Source: Wuchereria bancrofti
Lineage: Eukaryota > Nematoda > Chromadorea > Rhabditida > Onchocercidae
DNA: 64,000 nucleotides
Assembly: GCA_005281725.1 (NCBI GenBank)
Contig: SSBO01000009.1
Location: 8,308,303-8,372,302, forward strand
Direction of reading: 5' to 3'
Shown: positions 15,001-27,476 of the stretch, in pieces
Layout: each line of letters begins with the position of its first letter
How positions within the stretch are numbered: position 1 is the first letter of the stretch
The notes under the pieces: model-generated
The model's input: only the letters and a program-made list of their open reading frames with translations
What the model was told of the DNA's origin: nothing
The model's database searches: none
Made by a program: the position numbers and the translations under genes

Positions 15001-17855
15001 CAATTACTTTCATCAGCCTGCAAAATAATCTTGTGTGGCATCATCGTTGAGCGCTAATTTTATTATTTTGAAATCAGTTTTTCTTCTTAATCGTTCTTTA
15101 AGTTCTTTTTGTTTTAATATTTATTTGTATTAACAATTTGCATTTTCTCTGTTTAAGTTCCCGTATCATTATATAATCTATCAGTAAGGCTTGTTTTCAT
15201 TCAGTATATTTTCTTTCCTAGCAGTTTTTTTCTCCTATGTTCATTGTAGTCTTGAATTTCTTGCTGATATCTACTATTGATACTCATTCATTCTTTAAAT
15301 TTCCGAGAAAACTTCATGAAACATTTATTACTTTTTGTGATTTTTATTTTTCATAAAAAAGATAAGTATATTTCTATTTCTGGATTGCCAGTAAAATTCA
15401 GTATGCAGATAAATAGTGCACTAATTTCGTTTCATATTAATACATCCCGTTTAATGTTTATGATTCTTCTACCACTGATTTCTGGATGGTCAACATTTCG
15501 TTCCGAGGATTCCAGATTTTCTGGAATTTGGTGCGTTAGACTCGTTAAGTTTAAGTCATGAACTATGAACAGTTAGGCGCTAGCTTAAACAGCTAATTTG
15601 TACATTCGAAGTATCTTCCAGTTCTGTCTAGTTAGTACGAAAATTCAGGTATCACGAAGTGCGAACTGGGTTCGTAAGCCTCATGCGGTTTGAGTATAGA
15701 TTCAGATCCTTATAAATGTTACATCATGGACAGTTTTTGAAACTGTTTTTCAATCCTTTCAGCGGTCACAATTTCTGTTTGAATTTTTATTAAAAATGAA
15801 TTTCTTTCGTGCAGCGTTTGTTCTGCTTTTTTTCTTATTTTATGAACAAGCATATAATTCGTTAGAGTTTTTCATTAGGCGCCTTTTTTAAATGCCGCTT
15901 TATATTCCGCTGATTGTTGGCTTTTGCTTTTTTTTCGGCAAGGTTCTATTTATAGTTACATTGTTTTCTTAATCGATTGCAAATCCAGTTTTCATTCGAT
16001 TCTTTTTTTTTATGGGAGGTGTTTGTTTCACCCCTGGATATCGGTTGTTAGGAATATTAGTTCTCTGCAATAGTCATTTGTTGACTTATACAACCAATAT
16101 AATGCGATTTTATATTCGCTGGTTTAAAGTTTTTAAATCTTGTCTGATACTAAGTTGGTTTCAAGAAATACTAAGTTGGCGCATGGTTTCAAGAAACATA
16201 AAACACCGAAGTGTATCGGATCTGGAAATTTGCTGGTAGGTAATCATATAGTAAAACATTTGATTTGCTATTAAAGACATAGTAGAACATTTTTTGAGAA
16301 GTTTGTGTGTGAAAATCAATGTGAAATGATGTCAAATGAAATTCAGTGTATTATGTTTGACAATTTTTTCTAAAGCTGCGTGACCATGAGTTGTTGTTGT
16401 TTCGTGAGTTCATTTGATAATCATTTAAAAAAGTCAGGGAGATTTTTGTAACAAAAAATGACGGACTTGTGATTGCAAAAATTCATTTATAAAAGAAGTA
16501 TCTAATTTGTGAGTTAGTCGTTGGGGATGTAATACTTTGGCTCGTAAAGAGTTAGAAATATAAAGGAATTCTACTTACGGAAATTGAAAGCTTGAACTCA
16601 AACTTACGGAAATATCTTATAGTCACTGAGTGGCGTTGGTGGCGTTCTGATCGATGTATTAAGCCAGAATAAACAAAACAGTAGCTCATCGAGCGGTCAA
16701 AATTTTGCTGCTTCCGTAATTAAGGAAAAGATTATCGACAACAATCATATTGATCTCGAGGTGGGCAAGCGGCCTTTTTTCTTTAAACTTCTGCAGAGAG
16801 TCAGATATTTGGGGTCTTTCTGAATAATTCTGTGTTATATATCTTGGTGAGCGCAAAATCTTATCATTTTGTCAAGGAATTTATGAGTAGCCTTCAATAA
16901 ACCAGAAGTCGATACCTTGAGTTTATCTCAGTTTAGATTTAGTCGTAATTGGGCTTCGGTTTCTGTGTTTTATTTTATATTAGTCGTTTTCCAGATTCCG
17001 GACACCATTGTCGGAGCGATCCTCGGTCCAAGAGCTAAAACACTGGCTGAGATTCAGCATTTAAGCGGTTGTAAAGTGGAAGTACACAAACGTGGTACAG
17101 CTGCAGGACAAGGGAATCGTCTTGTAAGGTATGTTTTAACTAACAGTGTTTTGTGAAAGTTGATGAAGGAATTGACATTTTTGCGTTGATGACAGAAGTT
17201 ATGATGATAGATTGGTGTTTTTTATTATTTACGCAAACATAAAAAGTAAAATTAACTGTCAAATTTGGAAAAACTAGTGATTAAAGAATAAGCAGCAGTG
17301 AATTTGCTGGATGACAACTGCATTATACGGTGATGAAATATGAAAAATTTGCTATAAAACTATGGCATAAAAACAGTTTCACATAGCATTTCAAAGTTCT
17401 TAATCTATTAATTTGAATGGTTAGCCATTGAGAACCAGTAATAATGCATACATCATATTTAATGCGTTTGTTTACTCTTAGCAACAGGTAAACAAATGCT
17501 TCAGTATTTAAAAAAGAAAGGGACTTATTGCTCAAGAAGCGTTTCTTGGTGTTGATAAGTAGCTGAGAATATTAGGAACTTTGGAATTTGCTTCTCAAAG
17601 TGAATTGATTGTCATATCCAAGTGATTAAAAAAAAACACAAGGAAAGAGGAAATTCTGTTGATGATGATATAAGGAAACACAGTTCTATTAATTTGCACT
17701 TGCATCCCCGATATCAACATCCGTATGGTTTCAGCTTAACGGGAGATGTGGACTGCATACGTAACGGACGTATGATGATTGATAAAGTTATCAACGATGA
17801 GCAAATGCGTCGTAATCAACAGGCACAGAATAATGCACGTGGCGGATTTCGTTGA
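9087..17855 (+). CDS. NOVA: NOVA-type KH-domain RNA-binding protein
   Basis: Eleven exons (9087-9135, 9732-9839, 10337-10477, 10843-10991, 11792-12257, 13603-13697, 13952-14041, 14234-14512, 16623-16760, 16995-17128, 17735-17855) close in phase to 589 residues. NOVA proteins bind YCAY clusters in nuclear pre-mRNA and steer alternative splicing. A basic nuclear-localisation-like K-R-S-R-D-E-R segment comes first. KH1 (about residues 56-130) has G-K-G-G and the NOVA-typical Y-P-G-T-N-E-R. KH2 (about 150-225) starts V-V-P-N-T-S-A-G and has G-K-S-G. A long Gln/Gly/Ser/Ala-rich linker follows (230-490). KH3 (about 500-575) reads V-G-A-I-L-G and ends L-V-S-L-T-G-D-V. The KH3 loop is G-P-R-A rather than GXXG. 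KH order and the linker position match vertebrate NOVA and fly Pasilla. The exon-8 donor (AAA/GTACAA) is followed in-frame by a stop nine codons on. Confidence 0.9.
14551..14595 (+). promoter_or_regulatory. Long oligo-T tract beside a NOVA 5' splice site
   Basis: Three long T-runs separated by CC lie about 40 bases into the 2.1-kb eighth intron of the NOVA gene. In RNA this is a U/C tract, the kind of site bound by PTB- or TIA-type regulators. A function in choosing the weak upstream donor (GTACAA) is inference only. Confidence 0.35.
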
Positions 17856-19321
17856 CGTTTTTGAAGCTTTTCTTGATCCCAGATGATAATCATTCTCCTT
17901 TTATTACTTGCAGTTTTTTTTCTTTCGGTTTACTTGTCATTTGAAATAATCGGTTAAGTGCAAAGTAACCGTGCTAGACGTGCATTTGTTTTAGTGTTAT
18001 TTTAAATTCCTTCTTTTTAAGAGACTCTGGAGAATTTAAGTATTTTGTTTAGGCTTCTTTTTCATGTTATCAGATTTTCTGATTTTCTGGAGCTCCATTT
18101 TAGAAATCAATCTGTTTCTATCTATTCGTTATAAGCAGAACTCTAACCTCAGCTAAAATTGAGAGGAACATTAGTATTTTGTTATATAACCTTTGACCAT
18201 CCATTACCTACATAGAAGCATATGAGTTATTATTTCAATACAGAAGTGATTGAGTTTGCAGACCAGCGTGGTGAATTTGACTAAATTGGTAGCACTCGAA
18301 CTCCTCTTTTACTTTGATCAGACAGACTGGATTCAACCCGGGTCTTCCTGATTTATTTACATTGAACTGATCACTTATTTTGTCCACAGATTTCTTTTGC
18401 GACAACTACGCTATTAAGATATCTCTAAAGGAAGTTTAATTGTTTCAGTTTTTTAGATCAAATATTTCTCTTTAAAGCTTGATTAAGTCGTATTTCGTTT
18501 GCTGTATTTTTACTGATCTGGTAGGTCTTCCACACTAGAAAAGCTGAGAGGGGTAATGGAAGGAAACGGTTTCTGTATGGAGGACCAAAGGTCAAAAAAG
18601 GTCATTGGTGGAACTCCCGATGACTTGTATTCTATTTGTGTACGTCTAATAATCCCATTCGTTGTTGTCATTTTTGTTTTGGCTTGTTATGATTATCTGG
18701 AATTATTTTTGGTTTGTCTTCAAGTCCTCTTTGAAATTAGTCTTATGGTTTCTCTCAATAAATTTCTTGTTTTTCTCTTCTGTTCCTGGTCCTATATAAT
18801 GTATTCACCCACTAAAGCATGCGCAATGGACAGTAGGTTTTCTGGGCATAATACGATCATTTTCACAGACCACATAATTGCTCAACCGAACACTTTGCAT
18901 GAAGAAAGCAATGTTCCAGGCATTCATACATTACCTTCGATTTAATCGAGGAAGAAAACATCCTTCAACGGAACATGGTCAAAATGTATGAAGAAAGCAA
19001 CATTTTCCGAGATACTGGTATTCTAAGCATAAAACAGAATCTTTCCAAAGGTAAATAGACCCAACAATAACAGTGAGATAACAGTTGTAAATAGAACTAA
19101 CTGTAAAAATTTGCATCCTATACGGTTTGCAAAAATCGAGGGGGAATTGTGGTAAAGAGTAATATCAGTGGAGAAGACTGGATAAAATGAGTTTTCAGGC
19201 TTTCAAAAAATATTTTCAACAAACCATTACCGACTATATAACCCATCAAACTTTAACACTAACAAGAAATGTCACAACACTGTACAAAATATAAAACTAA
19301 TAATTTATCATCAGAATAAAT
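17856..19321. other. Intergenic between the convergent NOVA and MAX genes
   Basis: Holds the 3' untranslated region of the NOVA gene and, on the other strand, that of the MAX-like gene. A 129-codon open frame at 18556-18945 (plus) has no splice-compatible partners, family resemblance or nematode-like composition and is not called. No other feature was seen. Confidence 0.4.
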
Positions 19322-20875
19322 TTAGATATTTCTTGAAACTGTACGTTGGTCATCAGTTGGAGCTGGACGTTTACGATTTGGAATAGTAAAATATGAACTC
19401 AATTGAGAAGGATCATTTCCGGATATCACATCATTTCCTAGCATATCTCTGTTGGTCCGTCGATTTGTATCATCGGATACCTAGTTACATAAATGCAATG
19501 ACAATAAAAGAAATATTAATGATTACCAATCCGTTTAAATTTATATTTGTAAATAAAATAGCAACGTAAAGCGAGAAGACACTGAATTGTTAAGGAAAAA
19601 CTGGAAATTTTCGGTTAAAACTATTTGAAAATAAAGCTCCAAATAAAACTATTTGAAAATTTTCGGTTAAAAACTATTTGAAAATAAAACAACGGTAATT
19701 ATTCCCAAAATATTTCATTTGATAAAGACATTTATCAAATTTTGCAATATAATTTACCATGCTACAGGAGGAACATCAAGGTTGTCTAGTCGTTTGTTGC
19801 AACGCATCTTTTGATAATTAGCATGCTCACCTTTAAACTTTCTTAATCTATTCCATAATAACAATAGTCTATACAAACGATTATGAATAATAGCTAACCA
19901 AGTCGATGTTTAATGATGGCTTATGACTTATATAACACAACAATTTGACTAACACAACAATGTCAAAGGGAATAGAATTATACCGTTTCAGTAGTTTGAC
20001 TTTCGGCTGTTTGTTTCAGTCGTTCAATTTCATGCTCCAACACATTATTTTCTTGTTCCAGTTTTTGATTTTCCGCTAAAATTTTTTCCAAATCAGCCTG
20101 CTTTGAGGTTATTAGATCGATTGATTTCTTCAGAACAGCAGCCCGTGAAGCCTATAAATCTAACTGTTGATAAGCATACTTAATCATATCAATGATAGCA
20201 TCATCAAAATAAAACACTACATGATACATGGATCACGAATACAGTGCAAATTGTATATCATTACATAGCTGGCTGTTGTATAGCAATACTAATTTGACAT
20301 CTTCAAATATAAATGTCACTCTTATAATAAAAGATAAATGCCGCAATTTTTTTCTAAAAAAATACGATAAAAAAGTGGAAAGAGAAGAAATATACTCTTT
20401 CATTCTGCATCCCAGGAATAGTATCCTTTAAAGCACCGTACATATCCTTGATATTATCACGACGACGTCGTTCTAAAGCATTATGCTGTGCACGAGCATG
20501 CCGCTTACTATCGATTGTAGATGTTGAATTTACTGCACTATCATCCTAAATTAATATAATCACATAAGTGTTAAGCTTAAATATTATAAAAACCAATTAC
20601 ACCTAACCTTATTGAATAAAATACCTTTTTATGGACTTAGTGAAGAGTTCAAACCCAATACCAAACTTGTTAATATCATAATTAGTAGCGGTTTATAAAG
20701 TTAAAGCCAGTACTACAATATTACGATAAATTTTAACATATTTTTTAGATTTTAAATTCCAAATTTTTGAAATAATAAAAAATGACACAATTATAATGTA
20801 ATTCTTGAATAGTAAAAGAGATGAAGCATTAATTATGAATTTCACCTCTCCGTCACTAAAATCGGCATCGCTCAT
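19322..20875 (-). CDS. mxl-1: MAX-like bHLH-leucine zipper transcription factor
   Basis: Four exons on the minus strand (20846-20875, 20396-20545, 19984-20151, 19322-19480), all phase 0, give 168 residues. MAX proteins dimerise and bind CACGTG E-boxes in the nucleus. Residues 24-45 carry the basic region K-R-H-A-R-A-Q-H-N-A-L-E-R-R-R-R-D-N, close to C. elegans MXL-1. His31, Glu35 and Arg39 are the family's E-box contact residues. Helix 1 ends I-P-G-M, helix 2 begins A-S-R-A-A-V-L-K-K-S-I. A heptad zipper follows with Ile84, Leu91, Leu98 and Leu105. The N terminus M-S-D-A-D-F-S-D-G-E is acidic, like that of MAX. Reading on past the third exon's donor would stop after one codon (V-stop), which could give a form without the last exon. 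The C-terminal exon has a basic P-N-R-K-R-P segment that could be a nuclear localisation signal. Confidence 0.92.
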
Positions 20876-21806
20876 ATTTTCAACAACTGTTGCCCAGTCT
20901 AAAAGATCAATCAACTATTTTGAATTGTCCTGAAAGAGTTACAGGGAAAGTTAAATGACTTTTTAACAGAAAATGAGTGCAACGTCATTGATTTAAAATA
21001 ATTATTTATTTTCATCAAGACAACTCCAATGCTTCAGCGTCCATAGAAAGCCTAAATAATAAGGATTAATTAAGGCATAATGAAGATCTGAAAAGCTCTA
21101 AATGGCAGCTAATTTAGCAAGTACAATAAGTAACGTCCTATCAACGTAAAGCAAAATGTATAAAGAATTGTTTAATTAACGATTTAATTAATTTAACGTC
21201 AGATCGATCCTAATGTACTAATAGACAAAAAGAGGCATTAAAGAAAGATAAATTATATTAAGAAGAAGCAAAAATAGAATTACCACCACCAACAATACCA
21301 ACAACACCGACTCCTTTCTTGAAATTAAAAATTAAATCATACGTGGTGAGACGAAAATTTTCACAGGCCCACGTGTTAAGTATGAAAACGTAAGGTGGCA
21401 GCGTAGTAATGTTTTTTTCTTGGGTTTATTTTTTCAACTGTTTGGACATGAGGGCCTATCCGAGTATTTTAGACGTACGTAATATTAATAACTTAACTAA
21501 TAGATACTTTATCGATGGATTAACACCATTATATTGGTCATGTGTTATTTTTACACGCCAAGTGTAATTGACTTATGTAATTGGCTTATAACGCTTATAG
21601 CAAATAAACATTTCATTATAATAAAATATATGTGATAATGAATAATTATTTTGATGTGTTACGTTTCACGTATTATAATTTTTATTTGTGTGTGAATAGT
21701 CCTTTTTGTTGACGTACTGATTGTTTACAATTTACAATTGCACAAATAGTCTTTGTTTCACTTATTTTTTCTATTTGTACATATGTGTGTAGGTATTTTT
21801 TTAGGG
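20876..21806. other. Divergent promoter region between MAX-like and PGS1 genes
   Basis: A spacer of about 930 bases between two genes read away from each other. It contains a canonical CACGTG and a nearby TACGTGG. PGS1 is preceded by an acceptor (TTTTTTAG) ending at 21804, three bases before its ATG, which suits spliced-leader trans-splicing. Nothing coding was seen. Confidence 0.5.
21370..21375. promoter_or_regulatory. Canonical E-box CACGTG in the divergent promoter
   Basis: CACGTG lies about 500 bases upstream of the MAX-like start codon and about 430 bases upstream of PGS1. MAX heterodimers bind exactly this palindrome, so autoregulation or regulation of PGS1 is possible. One six-base match in a 930-base region can be chance. 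Confidence 0.35.
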
Positions 21807-24800
21807 ATGGGAGAGTTAAATGAAGCAAATTACGATGCACTTGAATGGCTTCCCCAAAATGCTCCTTATGTAGAAGTTGACCCGGAAAAGATAAAATTGA
21901 TCAAAACTCCGACAGAATTTTACGAAAAATTACTGGTAAAGTAAAACTCGCGAATTTTGTTCTGGAAAATTAAAGCATTTGAATTTCTCATTTGTGTCGA
22001 CGGAAAGATTCGACATATTTGACATTTGAAGAAAAAAAATTTTTTTAAGTTTTGGATTCATTTGCTAGATATATCGCATTGTATTTTAGTGCTTGATTCG
22101 AGAAGCTAAAGAAAGAATCGTGATCTCAACTTTATACTTCGGTAACGGCAGTTATGAAAAAGCTTTGGTACTTTTTCTACAGCTATTAAAGAATAATAAT
22201 AATTCAAAACTTTCAAAGTATTTGGCACTGTCTTTAAGTCCTTAAACGCTTTTGAAGTTGAGATTTGTAAAGAAAATCGGTTCAACAGTCTTAGATTTTG
22301 TAATGAAGACTTGTGGTGTTTTTATAAGATGACGATGAGACATTAGCTGTAATTTCAGGAAGACGGTAATTAAATGTTTGGATTCAAAAAAAGTTTTTTG
22401 TATATTGTAGGTGAACGAATTGGAGAAAGCATTGGCTATGAATCCAAATTTAAAAATGAATATCCTTGTGGATTATCTGAGAGGTACACGTGGTACAGCA
22501 GAAAACAATTCAGTCCTGTTATTAAAAAGGTATGGATGCATTGTGGTATTCATAGCGAGAAAGGAAAACACATCTGAAGTATTAAAGAATTCTTTGCTGT
22601 ACTAAAGTATTCGTAGTGCAACACACTAGGAATATGGGTTCTCAAACATCTTAAGATAATTTAATAATTGTAGATATCTTTTTCTAATGCAACAAACTAT
22701 TTGATTTGTTTTATCACTTTGCTATTCAATAGTCTATGTTAATTCACCCCTTTCTTTATCGAAATTTTAAAAGATTGACACCTCGTGCATCAGTGTATTT
22801 ATTCCATACACCATGTTTGCGTGGTCTGAAGAAAATGGTGCTGCCTGAAAAAGTGAATGAAGTGGTCGGTTTGCAACATATGAAACTTTTGATATTCGAC
22901 AATCATATCATCTTTACCGGGTAAATTTCCGTACGTCTAGTCAAAACTGCTTTGATATTTGAGAGCGACCAAAAAAATTCGATTGAGAAAAGAATAAAGA
23001 TGTTTTCAACAGTTAATGTGGAAATTGAGTTATATGTTAACCAGATTTCGGTATCTCTTCTGTCATAAGTTTTTTGACTAATGTAAAGTCAGGATAATGA
23101 CTGGCTTAAAAGTTTGCGAAAAAGTAAGAAACTAGTTGGGTTATACTGAAAGATATCTTCCAACACGATAACTTCTAACAGTTTTTTAAGAAAAAAGTTC
23201 CTTTTGTGCTTTTGTTCACTTTTGGAGATTTTTGAACACATATTAAAAGACAAGCAAGGGAAGAAATGTTACGAATATTGCCACGAAAGCTGAAATTAAA
23301 ATAATATGTGTTAATTTTCAGGGCTAATCTTTCAGGCATTTATTTCACAAATCGATTGGACAGATATATACTTATTGAGAATTGTCCACAACTTGCAAAT
23401 TTTATTGATTCATTGGTTGAAGCTGTTGGATCATGCTCATTCATGTTGAATAGGCAAGGAATTACCAGTTTAGCGAATAAATGCGATATTCATCCTTTCA
23501 AAGGTTTAATATTAATTATAACATTAGTCCATTCATATCAAAATAAATTGATTTACTCGTGGGCAGCAATACCACTAGTTTCTATGTCATTTACCAGCAC
23601 AAGTTTTACTTTAACCTATTAGGATATTTGAAATAACCACCGAAATTTGGCTTTTTTCACCGAATGTAGCACAATAACTCAAACTGTACTTTCTAAATAG
23701 ACTAGTAAAATCCTGGCTCTAATTTTATTATATCTCTTAATATCAGGGAACAGTTTTCTTCTAAGAATTCTTATGATAATTGTTAAATTTTTTTTTTCTT
23801 TTTTCCTGTCAATTTAATTCGCTATTAAATTACTTTTTTATGCTTGATCCCAAATTTCATTGCATATTTTAGGGAATTATGAGGCATATAAGAGTATGAT
23901 GTACAACCGAGTCATGTCAACGCTGAATGCATTCAGCAAAGAATGTGATTTGGAGAACCGTTTTTCTACTGGTACACGAATATATCCGTTGTTACAAATG
24001 GGCATCGTGTCGATCAGTCAGGAATTCAAGTTTTTAAAAAATTTGCTATCCATGCAGGTTTGTAGATCCGATTTTTTGCATTTGTACCGAGTTTCTTTAC
24101 TTCCACTTTCTTTATTGAACCTGCCTTTAAAATACTCAGTTTTGTAATTTTTCAGAATCATCATTTATCATTAACAATATCATCGGGCTATCTTAATTTC
24201 ACTGACACTTACACTGATCTCATATCAAATCAGAATTGCTTCGAAATGGATGTCATTTATGCATCACCTCAAGTTAGAAATTATTTGATCAATTTTATTA
24301 GCATTCACTTATTTATTTACTTATACAAATAATTAAATTTAGGCAAATGGATTCTATCAAGCATCTGGTTTGTTTGGTTTCATTCCGCTGATGTACGTTC
24401 ATATATCATATCTTTTCTATAAAATAATGGGTTCGACTGTTCAAATGTTCGAATATAATAGACCAGGATGGACCTATCACGCAAAAGGTGTATGGATTGA
24501 TTCCAAGCAGTCATCGCTTTCAGCTACTATGATTGGCTCATCCAATTTCGGTGTGTTTTTGATTTTAGAAGTTACGAGAATTTAATTAGTTTTTAACAGT
24601 GAGTTTGACAGTTTGAGTTGACAGGTTATGTCTGAGATTGCTACATTTTCTTTGATAAACAGTATTAACATCTAGGAGAAGTATAGAAGAAGCTCAGCTA
24701 ATTAGCGCCTAACTTCTCAGCATGTGCTTAATTCTTCAATATTTTTTTGGATTTTGCTTGTTTCCTGAAACATGTCAGGTTATGTTTCCGCTTTATTCAG

Positions 24801-25409
24801 TACTTTTTCTTTTACAGAAATTTTTGGCAGATTGTTATGGCAGGGTAGATTTTTGTAAGGGTTAATGTGGTGTAGGAGATTGCTTTAAACTTAGATATTT
24901 TAATTTTGCTTATTTATAAGCCATTAAAAAACTTAACTCTAGTTTTGGCAGTTTTCAAAAGATATTTTTTGTGTCAAAGCTTTATACAAATGTTTTGCAT
25001 ATGGCGAATATTTTCATGCAAGTTTTGCAGGTCATCGATCTGTACACCGAGATCTCGAGGCGCAAATCCTTATAATTACCTGTAGTGAGAAATTGAAAAG
25101 AGGACTGCAGGAGGTAGGTTTTACTTGTGGTATTGATCAAACAAATGATAAGAACGGATTGTGTGTTATTTGTCAAATGAGTTGGCGACTTTAATAGTTC
25201 TTTTCTCGGATGTAAAGCCAGGATTTCTATGTTTCTGTAGCATTGAATTCTGATCTTCCTTTCTGTATAATTTAATGAAATTTTTCAAGGAGCGTTCGCG
25301 AATATTGGATTATACAACAAAAGTAGATGCTGCAACCTTCTTACAACGTGACCATTTCGTTCCATTCTGGATTCGCTTAATTTCCCGGTTTATTCGAAAT
25401 TATTTCTGA
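21807..25409 (+). CDS. pgs-1: CDP-diacylglycerol-glycerol-3-phosphate 3-phosphatidyltransferase (PGP synthase)
   Basis: Ten exons (21807-21935, 22090-22167, 22411-22529, 22774-22920, 23322-23503, 23873-24057, 24156-24272, 24343-24550, 25031-25113, 25290-25409) join to 455 residues. The enzyme makes phosphatidylglycerophosphate from CDP-diacylglycerol and glycerol-3-phosphate, the committed step to cardiolipin in mitochondria. It is a phospholipase-D-superfamily member with two HKD motifs. Motif 1 is H144-x-K146-x4-D151 followed by I-I-F-T-G-A-N; motif 2 is H365-x-K367-x4-D372 followed by M-I-G-S-S-N-F-G. Between them lie A-N-G-F-Y and Y-V-H-I, and after them H-R-S-V-H-R-D-L-E-A-Q, all typical of eukaryotic PGS1. 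No strong presequence is seen at the N terminus; a further upstream exon cannot be excluded. The start used is the first ATG after a strong acceptor. Confidence 0.93.
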
Positions 25410-26246
25410 TGTCTGATTTGTTTCTTGTCAACGTGTGTGTGTACAGCTATAAAGTTAGCTGAATGTTGATAGAAAAGAACCAGTGATTGCATTGATTATT
25501 AAAGTGCATTATTTATTAAAATCTGTGTTAAGTAATGATTCTTGATACTTTTATTATCTCTTAATCCATTAAATGCAATTTTTAATTGTTTTTCTTTTCT
25601 TATGTTACCAAAATTATTTGTTGTAAAAACTATAAATGTTGTACTGTGTAATACTTTGCTTCATTTTAATAATGGTAATGTTTTTCACGACTATATCTTG
25701 TTTTTCAAAAAACGACTTTTACTACTAATCATTAAAGTATTTTTGCTCATTCCGTTAAGGCTTCATTAGCTGTCAAAAGGTAAGACTAGAAAGCACAACA
25801 CAAAACACAAAAGTTTTCAAATAAAAAAAAATGTATCCTGCTTCAGAGCCAATGCACTATGTGTGGGCCAATTCGCACTTGACATATTAATTCATCCGAT
25901 CTTATCGTCATTTTTTCTAAGTATTTCTCTTAATCGTCTACTATTGCTTTTTCACTTTTGCAGTTTGATTTTCATGTATAGTTTTCTCTAATTTTTACAT
26001 ATATACTCATTGTTAATTAATTTCAGCAGTATCGGTAGATTTATGAAAGATGAGTTATATAATCAGCAATTGATTGAAATAATTACATAAATACTGCGGA
26101 AGAATCTGAGAGATTGTTGATAATATTATGATTGTGCATATAGAAATGGGAAGGTGTAAGTATACTAAAGACTAGTTAAATGTTTGTAAAGTAAACTTTA
26201 TAGGAGATAGTTATGCTTTAAGTTGTAATTTTCATTTGTTATAGAT
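25410..26246. other. Intergenic between PGS1 and the TMEM186-like gene
   Basis: About 840 AT-rich bases, including PGS1 3' untranslated sequence. An acceptor-like TTATAG ends at 26244, directly before the next start codon. No coding exon was seen. Confidence 0.4.
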
Positions 26247-27476
26247 ATGGTATTACTACAAGGTTTAATATTTGGTCGTGCTTTAATGGAATCGTTAGCA
26301 CGAAAGGGGGTAACGTCAACAGCAACTACTGTACGTCTTTCGCATCGAAATCGAGCGCAACGTAGAAATGGAATGCATCGTGGATTTAAACATACGGTAA
26401 ATCCGTATGAACGTAAAGAATTACTGCAAAGGCTAGGGAGTTGTTCAGTTCGTCATTTATCATCGGGGACAGCAGCAGCGTCATCACCGAAATCGTTGAA
26501 TGAGCTTCTTAAGGATGAAGTTTGGTAACTTTTTTTTCTTCTACGTTTATTAAAGATTTCTTGACAGTTTAACTTTTTTTTTCTGTGATCCTAACCTTTT
26601 GCTGAAGACTGTTTTGTAGTTAATTTTTGAGAAAATGTGGCAGTCATCATGGATTTTTTTTTTCCCGACTGTGATATATCATTTGATTAACATAATTATC
26701 ATTATTTCTCTTATTTGAGGAAAGAATTATATGGAAATATAATGATGATAAATTCTGTGCATTTTTAACTGAATATAAATGATCTTTTAAACATCCTTTT
26801 TACTTAAGGATTCCAGTTTATCGTTTTCGAGGAATTCATTATTCTGTTATGGCTACGAAAATGAAACTGGCGTTAACAATATCAAGTGTATCATTGATAC
26901 CATATAAGTACTGGCAGTATCTTGATGATGCAGTATCCATTGATCATTTTGTATCCATTTCGGCTTTCGCCTCATTCACAACTTTAGCATTTATCTTCTT
27001 TTGCAGGTATTTGTATTAATTAGTATATTTAAAATAAACTAAATAGGTAAATCCTCACTACTATGTGAGATCTGCTCAGAGAAAACTCATGATTAGAACA
27101 CACATTTACCTTAGTTGAATAACTAGAGTCCCAGTGATACGCGTACATGCGTGATAGTGTATGTTTGTATTCCTAGCTATCATTTATCCATAATTAACCT
27201 ACCTTTATTAATTTCATAGCAGTGAGAATTTGCAGGTTTTTCAATGGCTTAATAGGTGTGATTTCGATGAACGAAACAAACGAATATATACGAGTCGGAT
27301 ATTTGTCATTTTGGGGGACGAGATGTAATAAATATATGAAAGTAGATGATGTAATACCGCTTAATGAATTAAGCACCGGCATCAACAACAAAATTGTCCG
27401 GTTTCGACAATATTCATCGTATGTGAACTTCGTATCGAAATTAAGATTCACACATTTTGTTAAATATCCCATTTGA
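26247..27476 (+). CDS. TMEM186: TMEM186-like mitochondrial membrane protein
   Basis: Three exons (26247-26524, 26809-27006, 27236-27476) give 238 residues in consistent phase. TMEM186 is a mitochondrial inner-membrane protein linked in vertebrates to complex I assembly. The family-like core is V-Y-R-F-R-G-I, then a hydrophobic segment (L-A-L-T-I-S-S-V-S-L-I-P-Y), a second one (S-I-S-A-F-A-S-F-T-T-L-A-F-I-F-F), then I-G-V-I-S-M-N-E-T, V-G-Y-L-S-F-W-G-T-R, D-D-V-I-P-L and I-V-R-F-R-Q-Y. The spacing of the two membrane segments and the L-S-F-W-G and V-R-F-R-Q motifs match TMEM186. The first 90 residues are basic and Ser/Arg-rich without acidic residues at the start, as in a mitochondrial targeting sequence. 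It follows PGS1 in the same orientation. Confidence 0.75.

Noticed and set aside
18556..18945. 129-codon open frame on the plus strand
   Set aside because: Lies in the 3' flank of NOVA; no family motif, no acceptor/donor logic, and a lower coding look than true exons nearby.
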